Source: Rhodanobacter sp. OK091
GTDB taxonomy: Bacteria > Pseudomonadota > Gammaproteobacteria > Xanthomonadales > Rhodanobacteraceae
Reading direction: 5' to 3'
Length of the DNA: 64,000 nt
NCBI RefSeq assembly: GCF_900142825.1
Contig: NZ_FRCH01000001.1
Span: 868,001-932,000 of the forward strand
Made by a program: the position numbers and the translations under genes
Shown here: positions 49,103 to 58,777 of the stretch, in pieces
Position numbering within the stretch: the first letter of the stretch is position 1
Layout: each line of letters starts with the position of its first letter
Notes under the pieces: generated by a model
Told to the model about the DNA's origin: nothing
Database searches by the model: none
Seen by the model: the letters and a program-made list of their open reading frames with translations, nothing else

Positions 49103-49872
49103 CCCCACGGCGTCCCCGCATCGTCATGTTGTGCGGCGATGGATTGTCGTCCTGGTTCATGTACAACGCGCTGGCGGCCGAGGCGGAGATCCTCGCCGTA
49201 GTGGTGGAGCGCAAGCCTTCGTCACGGGCCATGATCCGACACCGGCTGCGCCAGCTGGGGTGGTTTACGGTCATCGGCCAGCTGGCTTTCATCGCGTTCA
49301 ACCGGCTGCTGGCGCGATGGCAGCAGCGCCGCATCGATGAGCTTGTCCAGCGCTATGCATTGCAGGCGACCTTGCCGCCGGCGGACATCACTCATCGCGT
49401 ACCCAGCATCAACGCCGCCGCAGTGCGCCGGCTGCTCAAAAAACTCGATCCCGATGCGGTCGTGGTGAACGGCACGCGTATCATTTCGCGCACCGTGATC
49501 GACTGCATCGAACGTCCCTTCATCAACACGCATGTCGGCATCACGCCGCGTTACCGCGGAGTGCACGGCGGCTACTGGGCGCTGGTCCACGACGATGCCG
49601 AGAACTGCGGCGTCACCGTCCACCTGGTGGATGCAGGAGTGGATACCGGTGGTGTGCTGTACCAGCAGCGGATCCGTGTCGAGCGCAGCGACGGCTTCAA
49701 TACCTATCCGCTGCATCAGCTGGCCGCTGCGATTCCGCTGATGAAGCAGGCGTTGCGTGACGTATTGGACGGCACTCTTGTCAGCCGCGACGGTGTCGGC
49801 CCATCCAAACTCTGGTATCACCCTACCCTGGGCCAATACCTCAGGTACCGGTTTACGAAGTCGGTCAAATAG
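49099..49872 (+). CDS. Formyltransferase-family enzyme
   Basis: A 257-residue protein with the formyltransferase triad region: Asn and His in FINTHVGITPRYRGVHGGYWAL, and Asp in TVHLVDAGVDTGGVLYQQ. It resembles Fmt/ArnA-like N10-formyl-THF-dependent transferases that formylate amino-sugars. ATGA overlap with the deacetylase suggests a coupled deacetylation-formylation of a surface sugar; inference. Confidence 0.8.
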   Translation: MTPRRPRIVMLCGDGLSSWFMYNALAAEAEILAVVVERKPSSRAMIRHRLRQLGWFTVIGQLAFIAFNRLLARWQQRRIDELVQRYALQATLPPADITHRVPSINAAAVRRLLKKLDPDAVVVNGTRIISRTVIDCIERPFINTHVGITPRYRGVHGGYWALVHDDAENCGVTVHLVDAGVDTGGVLYQQRIRVERSDGFNTYPLHQLAAAIPLMKQALRDVLDGTLVSRDGVGPSKLWYHPTLGQYLRYRFTKSVK

Positions 49873-49914
49873 AACCGGGGGTCGCGGCGACCCGAAGACC
49901 CTTTCCTTCCCGAC

Positions 49915-50151
49915 TCACTTACCGGTGACGCCGCGGAACGCCTGCCCGCTCATTCGCAGGTATTGCTGGATCAGCGCTTCATGCGCGGCGTCGGCAAGCA
50001 TCAGCTCGCACGCCATGGCGTCCTGCACCGCGGCAAGGCTCGCCGCCGTCGGCGCGGGTGGCGGGGTTTTGACGATCTGCAACTGCGGCACTTCAACCGT
50101 GGCGGTTTTGGAGTCGAGCAGATAAGAGATGTCGTAGGCATGGTCGCTCAT
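49915..50151 (-). CDS. Small hypothetical protein
   Basis: A 78-residue protein from the ATG at 50151 (MSDHAYDISYLLDSKTATVEVPQLQIVKTPPPAPTAASLAAVQDAMACELMLADAAHEALIQQYLRMSGQAFRG). Soluble, helical C-terminal half, Pro-rich linker. No family recognised. Convergent with the formyltransferase gene. Confidence 0.55.
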   Translation of the reverse strand: MSDHAYDISYLLDSKTATVEVPQLQIVKTPPPAPTAASLAAVQDAMACELMLADAAHEALIQQYLRMSGQAFRGVTGK

Positions 50152-50463
50152 GCGGTGAATAAAGCAACATGCTTGCCAACACAGGCGAAGCAAGCGGATT
50201 TCGGCCTATTTCGGGAGTCTGGCGCCGTTTCTGCAGGGTTCCGATACCTGCACGCGGGCTCGCTTCGGCCACCGTTTGACGCGCCAGGTACCGATTTGGA
50301 CGAGATGCGTCACACCCTCTCCGTCACAGCGATTCGCCTGGGCCGCTGCGTTGACTCCGCTCATCGCGGCGCCATTCCGATCTTTCGGTGTTGCCGTGAT
50401 TGAGTCCCGCTGGGCCCGATTCGTTGCGCTACGCTAAGCCGGCTATCCGCCCAAGGGGTCCCC
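50152..50463. other. Intergenic region upstream of the CocE-like hydrolase
   Basis: No convincing ORF or RNA gene. A promoter for the + strand hydrolase and the - strand small gene is expected here, but I cannot identify hexamers with confidence. AAGGGG lies seven bases before the hydrolase ATG. Confidence 0.5.
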
Positions 50464-52428
50464 ATGAAATCGAACCGTATCGCTGCCGGGTTCAGGCCCG
50501 CGTTGTTCGCCCTGCTGTTCACGCTGAGTGGCGTATCGCTGGCCACCGACACGCCGCAAGCCAAGTATCCGAATTACCCCAGCGAGACGCCGGCCAGGTT
50601 TGTGCCGGCTACCGACAGTTACGACTACGTATCGCGCGACGTAATGATCCCGATGCGCGATGGGGTAAAGCTGCACACCGTCATCCTGATCCCGAAAGGC
50701 GCGCAGCACGCCGGCATCCTGCTCACCCGCACGCCGTACGATGCGAAAGTATTGACCACACACACGATGAGTGGCCACCTGGGCCCCATGCTGCAGGGCT
50801 ACGACAATGCCACCGACGTCATCGTCGAGGACGGCTACATCCGCGTGGTGCAGGACGTGCGCGGCAAGTACGGTTCCGAAGGCGACTACGTGATGAACCG
50901 GCCCGTGCACGGGCCGTTGAACCCCACCCCGGTGGATGACGCCACCGACACCTGGGACACCATCGACTGGCTGGTGAAGAACATTCCCGAGTCGAACGGC
51001 AAGGTCGGCACGCTAGGTATTTCCTACGACGGCTTCGAGCCGCTGATGGCGCTGGTCAATCCGCATCCCGCGCTCAAGGTGTCGGTGCCGATGAATCCGA
51101 TGGTCGACGGCTGGATGGGCGACGACTGGTTCCACAATGGCGCGTTCCGCCAGCAGAACCTGAGCTACATCTACGAACAGACCGCCAGCCGCGACAACAG
51201 CATCAAATGGTGGACGAACTACCACGACGAGTACGACTTGTTCATGCACTACGGTTCCGCCGGTGCGCTGGCCCGCGCGTACGGCATGGAACAGCTCGGA
51301 TTCTGGAACAAGCTGCTGGCGCATCCCGCCTACGACAGTTTCTGGAGCGACCAGGCGGTGGACAAAGTGCTCGCCGCACAGCCGCTCAAGGTACCGGTGA
51401 TGCTGGTGCACAGCCTGTGGGACCAGGAAGACATCTACGGCGCGCTGGCCGTCTACAGGGCGATCAAGCCGAAAGCCTCCGGTGGCGGCATGGTGAAGCT
51501 GGTGATGGGCCCATGGCATCACGGCCAGGAGATCGACGAAGGCAGCTCGCTGGGCGCGATCCAATTCGGCAGCGACACCGCCCAGTATTTCCGCGAACAC
51601 ATCCTGCGTCCGTACCTAGCGCAATACCTCAAGGACGGCGCACCCAAAGCCGACATCGCCGCAGTCACCGCCTTCCAGACCGGCACCAATCAATGGCAGC
51701 GGCTGGATCGCTGGCCGCTGGCCTGCACCGACGGCTGCCCCACGAAGAGCCGTGCGCTGTACCTGGAAGCCGGCAACAAGCTCGGCTTCACGGCACCCGC
51801 TGCCGGCGCCGACTACGACGAATACATATCCGATCCCGCCCATCCCGTGCCGTTCCGCGCACGCCCGATCCAGCCGGTCGGCTACGATCCCGGCCAAACC
51901 TGGTCGCAATGGCTGGTCGACGATCAGCGCGAAGCATCCGGCCGCACCGACGTGCTGAGCTATGTCTCCGACGTGCTCACCACGCCGCTGAAAATCAGCG
52001 GCGCACCCGAAGTGCATCTGGTCGCTTCCACCAGCGGCAGCGACAGCGACTGGGTGATCAAGCTGATCGACGTCTATCCCGATCAGGTCGCCGCGCAACC
52101 GGGGATGGGCGGCTACCAGCTCGCCGTGGCGATGGACATCTTCCGCGGCCGCTATCGCGAAAGCTTCACCGATCCCAAACCGATCGCCGCGAACCAACCC
52201 CTGCCCTACCGCTTCGCACTACCTTCGGCCAACCACGTCTTCCTGCCCGGCCACCGCATCATGGTGCAGGTGCAATCGAGCTGGTTCCCGCTGTACGACC
52301 GCAACCCGCAGACCTTCGTACCGAACATCTTGCTGGCCAAACCGGCGGATTACGTGAAGGCTACGCAGCGCGTGTATCACGCACCGGCGCAGGCGAGCTT
52401 TATTGCATTGCCGGTGGTGGGCAACTGA
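50464..52428 (+). CDS. CocE/NonD-family alpha-amino acid ester hydrolase-like protein, exported
   Basis: A 654-residue protein with a Sec signal peptide (ALFALLFTLSGVSLA). The S15 hydrolase domain has the nucleophile motif GISYDG (Ser about residue 186), acidic residue in HSLWDQED and His in GPWHHGQ. A C-terminal jelly-roll domain (VHLVASTSGSDSDWVIKLIDVYPD) completes the AEH/cocaine-esterase architecture. Xanthomonas alpha-amino acid ester hydrolases are close in layout; activity on beta-lactam esters or amides is possible but unproven. Confidence 0.88.
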   Translation: MKSNRIAAGFRPALFALLFTLSGVSLATDTPQAKYPNYPSETPARFVPATDSYDYVSRDVMIPMRDGVKLHTVILIPKGAQHAGILLTRTPYDAKVLTTHTMSGHLGPMLQGYDNATDVIVEDGYIRVVQDVRGKYGSEGDYVMNRPVHGPLNPTPVDDATDTWDTIDWLVKNIPESNGKVGTLGISYDGFEPLMALVNPHPALKVSVPMNPMVDGWMGDDWFHNGAFRQQNLSYIYEQTASRDNSIKWWTNYHDEYDLFMHYGSAGALARAYGMEQLGFWNKLLAHPAYDSFWSDQAVDKVLAAQPLKVPVMLVHSLWDQEDIYGALAVYRAIKPKASGGGMVKLVMGPWHHGQEIDEGSSLGAIQFGSDTAQYFREHILRPYLAQYLKDGAPKADIAAVTAFQTGTNQWQRLDRWPLACTDGCPTKSRALYLEAGNKLGFTAPAAGADYDEYISDPAHPVPFRARPIQPVGYDPGQTWSQWLVDDQREASGRTDVLSYVSDVLTTPLKISGAPEVHLVASTSGSDSDWVIKLIDVYPDQVAAQPGMGGYQLAVAMDIFRGRYRESFTDPKPIAANQPLPYRFALPSANHVFLPGHRIMVQVQSSWFPLYDRNPQTFVPNILLAKPADYVKATQRVYHAPAQASFIALPVVGN

Positions 52429-52485
52429 GCGTCCTTCCTCCCCTGCGACGCGGGGGAGGAACGCGCAAGGCCATGCTGCTCGCGG

Positions 52486-54384
52486 CTACGGTTGACCGGC
52501 TCGCACTGCCTGTGCGTGCAGCGCGAGAATCCTGCGCAATTCCAGGATCGCCGCCGGAGTTTCCTGCACGCTGTGCCATGACGGCACGGCGAGTTCGGAG
52601 TCGGCGCCATCGAGGTGCGCGCTCTGGTACGGCACGACGCCGTCGCTGCTGGTGACGAGCGGGCCGGCAGGTTTGTAGTCGCCGATGATGGTGTGATAGC
52701 GCACGCGCGGCGAGATCGGCAGGTTGGCGGCGGCGACGATGAAAGGGTCGGTGTCGCTGAGGTTGTCGATGCTGTTGGGTATGCGCAGCGGCGTGGCCGT
52801 GCCGGAACCTTCACCCTTCAGCAGATCGGACAGGCTGGCCACTTCCTTGAGCACGTTGACCGGCAGGCGGATCAGGTTGCCGATCCAGCGCGCCAGCCGA
52901 TGCTGCGCGTATGGCGTGCCGCGATGCGGCGACGCGAGGAACACGGCGCGGGTGACCTGCGGCATCGGCGTGAACTGCAGATAGGGCGCGAGACGTTTGC
53001 GCACGCGTGCGCGCTTCTCCGGCGAGAGATTGGCGCGCAGGGGCACGACATCCCACAGTTTGTCGCCGCTCGATGACACCAGCAGCCGCGCGATGACGCC
53101 GCCCATGCTGTGGCCGACCAGCACCATGTTCTGCGAGGCGCGCGCACGGCCGGATGGATCGAAATGCTGCAGGGTCGTGTCGAGCGCCTTGTGGATCTGC
53201 GCGAGGTTCACCGCGACGGGCGCGTTGGTCGGATAGTAGACCTCCCATACCTGGTAATTGCGGCGCAGGTATTCGTCGCCCATGACTTCGTTCGCCACGT
53301 TGATCCACGCCTCGGGACTGCTGGCCAGGCCATGCAGCATGACCACGGTGAGGCGATCGGGATCGTACGGCTGCATCAACAGCACGCGCGGCGTGGTGAT
53401 ACCGCCTTCGCGACCCAGCAGCGAGCGGATCGACTGGCTGGCGAACCCGGAACGCGCCAGCCACATGCCATAGGCCGCGGTGAAGTTCGCACCGAGCGGC
53501 ACCATGCGACCGCCCACGGTGATGCTGCTGTCACGATACGGATCCCTCGCCAGCAGCTGCACCTGTCTCGTGGCCAGCACCTCGGCCAGCGTATGGCCAT
53601 CGAAGACCAGCGCGCCAGTCATCGACACATAGCCAGGGTTGCGCCACGGCACTTCGGCGGCGTGCGATTCCGGCGACGCGACGGCGACGAAATTCGAGCC
53701 GAAGCCGTCGCGCTGGTAGACGTTGCGCAGGCCGTTGAAACGCAGGTTGGAGGCAGGAATGAGTTCCGTCGGCACACGCGCGTCGCCGGCCAGGCGCACG
53801 TCGGTCTGGGGTCGCAATACGGTCCAGCCGGCCAGCGAGGTCTGCGTCCACTGTGTGCCGAGCTGCGGCAATTCATGGAAGAAGCGGACCACCGCGCGCT
53901 GCACCGCGAAGTTGTAGAAGCCGATCACCTGCACCTGGCGCAATTCGAAGGCGCGATCGGATGGCTGGCGCACCGTGTAGAAGAGGTAGGCATAGGCATA
54001 GCGCGCGGACTGCAGGTAGGCATCGAGCGTCGCGTCGTCCATCGGCGTGCCGGCGTTCGCGCGGTCACTCTTCATCGCCTTGCTCATCCACAGTTCGGAC
54101 AACGTCGAAAGCCGCTGCTCATCGGTCAGACCGCCTGAACGGGCGACGGTATCCGTGCAATCCGCGAACGCACGCGCGCAGGCATCGGCAGCGAGCGCGA
54201 CCACGTTGAGCGACTGCGCCGTGCCGTCGCTCAGGCGGCCGCTGCCGAGGATGTCGGCGCGCCGTTCCGCGACATAGTCGTGCGGCTTGATGTTGCTGAC
54301 CCCGACCATGGCGCACGCGCCGAGGGAAAGCAGCATGGCAAGGGCGATGCATCGCACGATCCATATCCGTGGTCCGCTACTCAT
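52486..54384 (-). CDS. Alpha/beta hydrolase lipoprotein (esterase/lipase-like)
   Basis: About 632 residues. The signal peptide ends in a lipobox (LLSLGAC) and an N-terminal helical domain of about 250 residues precedes a hydrolase core with GHSMGG (catalytic Ser about 446) and late His in SWHSVQETPAA. Similar large lipoprotein hydrolases are common in Xanthomonadales; the substrate is unknown. The ATG at 54384 is preferred; another is at 54399. Divergent from the DUF4105 gene. Confidence 0.82.
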   Translation of the reverse strand: MSSGPRIWIVRCIALAMLLSLGACAMVGVSNIKPHDYVAERRADILGSGRLSDGTAQSLNVVALAADACARAFADCTDTVARSGGLTDEQRLSTLSELWMSKAMKSDRANAGTPMDDATLDAYLQSARYAYAYLFYTVRQPSDRAFELRQVQVIGFYNFAVQRAVVRFFHELPQLGTQWTQTSLAGWTVLRPQTDVRLAGDARVPTELIPASNLRFNGLRNVYQRDGFGSNFVAVASPESHAAEVPWRNPGYVSMTGALVFDGHTLAEVLATRQVQLLARDPYRDSSITVGGRMVPLGANFTAAYGMWLARSGFASQSIRSLLGREGGITTPRVLLMQPYDPDRLTVVMLHGLASSPEAWINVANEVMGDEYLRRNYQVWEVYYPTNAPVAVNLAQIHKALDTTLQHFDPSGRARASQNMVLVGHSMGGVIARLLVSSSGDKLWDVVPLRANLSPEKRARVRKRLAPYLQFTPMPQVTRAVFLASPHRGTPYAQHRLARWIGNLIRLPVNVLKEVASLSDLLKGEGSGTATPLRIPNSIDNLSDTDPFIVAAANLPISPRVRYHTIIGDYKPAGPLVTSSDGVVPYQSAHLDGADSELAVPSWHSVQETPAAILELRRILALHAQAVRAGQP

Positions 54385-54540
54385 GCTGCTGTGGTCCATT
54401 CGACGGGTGGCGGGGTGATTGTAGCGATCGGATTGCAAGCCGGGCTCGCTCCTGCGCCGGGCCATGCATTGTCTTCCCGCGATCAAAGCCGCAGGCTTGC
54501 GGTGGCGGTCGAGCAGCAGAGAGATGATGGTGGAGAGATG

Positions 54541-55542
54541 ATGGCGAAGAAACTCATGGTGGTGGGCCGGGCCGTGCTATTCGTGGTGACCGCGCTGGTT
54601 ACGGTCCTGTCGGGCGCGTGGGGAACGCTCGCGCTCTGGTACCAGCTGCCGGGCAGCGCGGTCGCCCGAACGCTGGGCGGCGCGACCTGGGCGCTCGCTG
54701 TGATCGCGCTTGCCGTGTTCGCGATCAGCCGGCGCAGTTGGTTGCCGCTGGGCATCTACGCGGCGATGTACGGGGCATTGCTGATCTGGTGGGCGAGCAT
54801 CGCGCCGTCGAACAACCGGGTGTGGTCGGACGATGTCGCCCACATGCTGACCGGCCATGTGCAAGGCAACGCGGTCACGCTCGACAACGTACGCAATTTC
54901 ACCTGGCGCACCGACGACGACTACGATGCACATTGGGAGACGCGCCATTACGACCTGGATCGCCTGGTCTCCGCCGACGCCGTGCTGTCCTACTGGGGCA
55001 GCAAGGCGATAGCGCATGCCATGATCTCGTTCGGCTTCGACGACGGCAGCCATGTGGTGTTCTCCGTGGAGATCCGCAAGAAACGCGGGGATCAGTATTC
55101 GTCGATTGGCGGATTTTTCCGCCAGTTCGAAACAACCCTGGTCGCCGCCGACGAGCGTGACATCATCCGTGTGCGTACCAACGTGCGTGGCGAGGACGAC
55201 TATCTCTACCCGCTGCGCATGGACAAGGCCACCATGCGTGCGCTGTTTCTTTCCTACGTGCAGGCGGCGAACACGCTGTCCGTCACGCCGGCGTTCTACA
55301 ACACGATCACGTCGAACTGCACCACGATCGTCTATCGGATGGCGCGGCAAATCGACCCCGGACTGCCGTGGGACGCGCGCCTGCTGCTGACTGGCTACCT
55401 TCCCGAATATCTCTACAAGATCGGCGCGGTGGATCGCAGCGTCCCGGTCGAGCAGCTGCGTCAGCGTGGGCGCATCACCGACAAGGCGAGAAACGCTTCC
55501 GCCTCCGATTTTTCCAGAGCCATACGCTCGGATTCCCGTTGA
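54541..55542 (+). CDS. DUF4105-domain membrane protein
   Basis: A 333-residue protein with two or three N-terminal helices, then a periplasmic DUF4105 domain (NVRNFTWRTDDDYDAHWETRHYDLDRLVSADAVLSYWGSKAIAHAMISFGFDDGSHVVFSVEIRKKRGDQYSSIGGFFRQFE...YNTITSNCTTIVYRM). The conserved His/Cys pattern (AHAMISF, SNCTT) suggests a cysteine-peptidase-like active site; DUF4105 proteins have been linked to lipoprotein N-acyl transfer (Lnb-like). GGAG lies five bases before the ATG. Confidence 0.82.
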   Translation: MAKKLMVVGRAVLFVVTALVTVLSGAWGTLALWYQLPGSAVARTLGGATWALAVIALAVFAISRRSWLPLGIYAAMYGALLIWWASIAPSNNRVWSDDVAHMLTGHVQGNAVTLDNVRNFTWRTDDDYDAHWETRHYDLDRLVSADAVLSYWGSKAIAHAMISFGFDDGSHVVFSVEIRKKRGDQYSSIGGFFRQFETTLVAADERDIIRVRTNVRGEDDYLYPLRMDKATMRALFLSYVQAANTLSVTPAFYNTITSNCTTIVYRMARQIDPGLPWDARLLLTGYLPEYLYKIGAVDRSVPVEQLRQRGRITDKARNASASDFSRAIRSDSR

Positions 55543-55564
55543 TCGCTACGCCTAGGTCCTTGCT

Positions 55565-57007
55565 TCAATCCGCCAGCTCGAAACGCGTCACGCGCTTGAC
55601 CGGATCGGCCTCGATCAGGGTGACTCTGACGTCGGCGCCGAGCGGCAGACTGGATGCGCTCGACACACTGGCTTCGATCGCCGGATCGCGCACGATCACG
55701 ACGCCTTTGCCGGGTGCATTGGCGGCGACTTCGACGATGGCGCCATTGAAGGTTTCACCCACGCGCGGCGCCAGCACCGCAGCTTCGGCCAGATCGAGCA
55801 CGGCTTTCTCGTACTGGCTGGCGCGATGCCCGGAAGCCTGCATCGTGACAGGCAGACCAGGCAACGCAGCCAGTGCCCAGGTGGGCACGGGCTGGTTCGC
55901 GCACAGCGCCACGCAGACTTCGCCGGTGTAACGATCGACGAGGCGGCGCAGCGGAGCCGTGGCGTGGGTGTATTCCGCCGCTACCGCCCACTGCACCGGC
56001 TGCGCGGGCAGCTCGCCATTGAATGCCGTGTAGCCGGCGCCGCGCAACACGGTGGTGCACGCGGTCAGCATCGCGACATGAGTGTCTTTGGCGGGATCGA
56101 GCGAACGGATGAATGCGGGATAGCTCAAGGCGTCCGGCCAGTCGATGCCCAGCGCCCTTGCGGTGATGCGCAGCCGCTGCAGCGACTGCGGCTCGGGTTC
56201 GGGTAAGGTGCGCAGCAGGCCGACCTTGGCCCGCACCATCAGTTGCGCCGCTGCCATGCCGGTCAGCAGCGATATCTGCTCGTTCCAGTCCTCGACGGCC
56301 AGACGCGCGCGGAATGCCAGCGACCAGCGGCCGTCGACCACGTCGACTTCCTGTTCCGGCAACGGCAGGCTGATGCCGCCACGCGCTTGTTCGCGCTGCT
56401 TGCGCAGCTCGCCGATCTCGCGCAGTACGGCCCACATCGGATCGGCGGTGCCGGCATCGATCTGCTGCTGCACGCCGGCATAGTTGAGCTTGGCGCGGCT
56501 GCTGACGCGGGCGCGCCGCACGTCGATGCTTGCGATCTCGCCGGTCCTGTCCAGTTCGATCGTCCACAGCAACGCGGGACGCAGCTCACCGGGCAGCAGG
56601 GACGTAGCGCCCTCGGACAGCACCTTGGGATGTAGCGGGATCTTGGCATCCGCACCGTACAGCGTCTCGCCGCGGCGGTTCGCTTCAAGGTCGATGGGAT
56701 CGCCGGCGGTGACGAAAGCGGCAACATCGGCAATCGCGTAGTAAACCCGGTGACCGCCGTCGGTGCGCTCGACGTACATCGCCTGATCCAGGTCCATCGA
56801 CTCCGGCGGATCGATCGTGACCAACGCGATATCGGTGCGATCCAGTGCCGGCAACCGCGGATTGGCGGCGGCCTGCGCAGCGGCGGCCTCGACTTCCGGC
56901 GGAAACGCCAGCGGCAGTTTCAGCTGACTCTGGATGTCGCGCATACCTTGCACCAGCACGCTGTCGCCGGTGGGCTGGATGTGGATGCGGCGGGTGGTGG
57001 TCGGCAC
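55565..57007 (-). CDS. RNB-domain exoribonuclease-like protein
   Basis: A 480-residue protein. The RNB catalytic segment IDPPESMDLDQAMYVE and later GDPIDLEANRRGETLYGADAKIPLHPKVLSEGATSLLPGELRPAL and AEYTHATAPLRRLVDRYT match RNase II/R. It lacks the long N-terminal cold-shock domains and full S1 domain of RNase R; one C-terminal beta domain remains. The GTG at 57007 has AGGA nine bases upstream and is preferred over a longer frame. Confidence 0.85.
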   Translation of the reverse strand: MPTTTRRIHIQPTGDSVLVQGMRDIQSQLKLPLAFPPEVEAAAAQAAANPRLPALDRTDIALVTIDPPESMDLDQAMYVERTDGGHRVYYAIADVAAFVTAGDPIDLEANRRGETLYGADAKIPLHPKVLSEGATSLLPGELRPALLWTIELDRTGEIASIDVRRARVSSRAKLNYAGVQQQIDAGTADPMWAVLREIGELRKQREQARGGISLPLPEQEVDVVDGRWSLAFRARLAVEDWNEQISLLTGMAAAQLMVRAKVGLLRTLPEPEPQSLQRLRITARALGIDWPDALSYPAFIRSLDPAKDTHVAMLTACTTVLRGAGYTAFNGELPAQPVQWAVAAEYTHATAPLRRLVDRYTGEVCVALCANQPVPTWALAALPGLPVTMQASGHRASQYEKAVLDLAEAAVLAPRVGETFNGAIVEVAANAPGKGVVIVRDPAIEASVSSASSLPLGADVRVTLIEADPVKRVTRFELAD

Positions 57008-57213
57008 GGGCGATATCCTGGCGTGATGGTTTGCGGCAATCCGGGCGGGCATGCGGCGCGCCTGGTGCAGATGGCACATTTCTCGAAATATACACGTCTC
57101 GGACAATCGGCCGGCGCCGCACGCAGGCGGCTCATCCACCGACCGGGACTTCCGTCGCCCTCGCTCAAGGTGTAGAAACGACAACGTTATCCCCGCCCCG
57201 CAATCGATTCCTC

Positions 57214-57687
57214 ATGACCGACACATCCTTGCTGATTCGTCTGGCCGAAGACGACGACGATTTCATCCTCTCGCTGGTACCACGCTTCGTGGATTTCAAC
57301 TTGCCGCCGTGGCGGCGCCGGCACGAATGCATCGAGGGCATTCGCGATGACCTGCTGCGGCATCTGGAGGATCAGCCGGCGAACAGCTTTTTGTTCGTGG
57401 CCGAGGACGCCGATGGCGAACGGGTCGGCTTCATCCATCTGCAGCGCACTGCGGATTTCTTCACCGGGCGCAGCAATTGCCACATCTCCGATCTGGCGGT
57501 GGCGCCGAAACACGAGGGCAACGGTGTCGGCAAGGCACTGCTGACGCATGCCGAGGACTGGGCGCGCGAACACCATTGCCAGCTGGTGACGCTAGCGGTG
57601 TTTCCCGGCAACGAGCGCGCGCGGGCGCTGTACGAGGCGACGGGCTACGCGCCGGATCTGCTCAGGCTGGCCAAACCGGTGCACTAA
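57214..57687 (+). CDS. GNAT acetyltransferase
   Basis: A 157-residue N-acetyltransferase with motif A (ISDLAVAPKHEGNGVGKALLTHAEDWA) and motif B (VFPGNERARALYEATGYAPD). It belongs to the small RimI-like type; the acceptor is unknown. Ends at a strong bidirectional terminator. Confidence 0.9.
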   Translation: MTDTSLLIRLAEDDDDFILSLVPRFVDFNLPPWRRRHECIEGIRDDLLRHLEDQPANSFLFVAEDADGERVGFIHLQRTADFFTGRSNCHISDLAVAPKHEGNGVGKALLTHAEDWAREHHCQLVTLAVFPGNERARALYEATGYAPDLLRLAKPVH

Positions 57688-57690
57688 AAC

Positions 57691-57718
57691 AAAAAAGCCG
57701 CCCGAAGGCGGCTTTTTT
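57691..57718. terminator. Bidirectional rho-independent terminator
   Basis: AAAAAAGCCGCC-CGAA-GGCGGCTTTTTT, perfect arms with A/T tracts on both sides, between the convergent GNAT and SapC genes. Confidence 0.95.
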
Positions 57719-57742
57719 CTGATCTGTCGCGATCGACGGCGA

Positions 57743-58525
57743 TCAGTTCTTGGTGGCGCCCGCCGCCGCTTCGGCCTGCTCACGCACGTCCAGACGCTGG
57801 GCCAGACGGTCGATGTTGATCAGCGACAGCAGATGCGCATAGATCCAGCCGAGCACGCCTTCACGCAGCAGCTCATGGGTGACCTTCTCGTCCAGCGCGC
57901 GCAGCTTCTCTTCACTGACCACGAACAGGCCATTGAGATTGATCGACCGGCCCTCCTTGCCGTCGGTGCCGTCCTTCTGCAGCCGGATGTTGCGCGGCTC
58001 CAGCAAGTCGTGCTTGACCAGCTGCTCCATGAACCACTTGGTGCGCGCAATGTTCTGCTGGAATTCGCCGAGGAAGCCCACGGCCTTGCTCAGCATCTCG
58101 CTGTCGCTGCCGTCTTCCATGAACAGACGCTCGCCTTCGCTGGCGTTGAAGCCTTCGTAGCTCTCGTCGAGGAACACGGTGAAGTCATCGCCTTCCTGCC
58201 CGGCCGGCTTCTCGGCCAGCACGAACGGGTAGCGGCGCACAAAAGCCGGGATATAGGTGTCTGCCGCCCAGCGACCGTCGGCATCGACATACAGGTTTTC
58301 GTTCTGGCGCAGGCCGAGCATGGCCATCGGGCCGGCTTCGGCCATCGACGTGCCACCAAACACGATCAGCAGATCGCGGGCAGCGATGCCGAACTCCACA
58401 CCGGTCAGCGGCACCGAGTGCGCATTCATCGCGAATTTCACGTTCGGCACGCCCTTCAGGCGCAAATCCTTGTGTTCGGTGCGGTTGAGCGGCACCGGGT
58501 GCTCGTAGAAAAGAACTTCGGCCAC
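57743..58525 (-). CDS. SapC-family protein
   Basis: A 260-residue protein matching the SapC family (PF07277-type): VPLNRTEHKDLRLKGVPNVKFAMNAHSVPLTGVEFGIAARDLLIVFGG near the start, YPFVLAEKP in the middle, and GLFVVSEEKLRALDEKVTHELLREGVLGWIYAHLLSLINIDRL at the end. Named after a Campylobacter S-layer locus, but the role here is unknown. No signal peptide. Confidence 0.88.
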   Translation of the reverse strand: MAEVLFYEHPVPLNRTEHKDLRLKGVPNVKFAMNAHSVPLTGVEFGIAARDLLIVFGGTSMAEAGPMAMLGLRQNENLYVDADGRWAADTYIPAFVRRYPFVLAEKPAGQEGDDFTVFLDESYEGFNASEGERLFMEDGSDSEMLSKAVGFLGEFQQNIARTKWFMEQLVKHDLLEPRNIRLQKDGTDGKEGRSINLNGLFVVSEEKLRALDEKVTHELLREGVLGWIYAHLLSLINIDRLAQRLDVREQAEAAAGATKN

Positions 58526-58777
58526 GTTACTTACCTCTGCCCCCGCCGTGCCGGGTCACCACCGAAGCGCCCCTACCAAACCCGGCGTCAGGTCTGTGTT
58601 GACTGGCAATCATATCAGCGCTTCCGCGCCACGGCGACTGTCCTCCCCGTGCTTATCGGGGCGTCCCTCGCCCGATTTGCATGCGGATTGCAATGAAATT
58701 GTTCTATGCTCGGGCTAGACAAGCATCCTGCATTGCCGAAAACGCTCTTTCGAAGCCCAGGCTGAAGGACGATTTAC

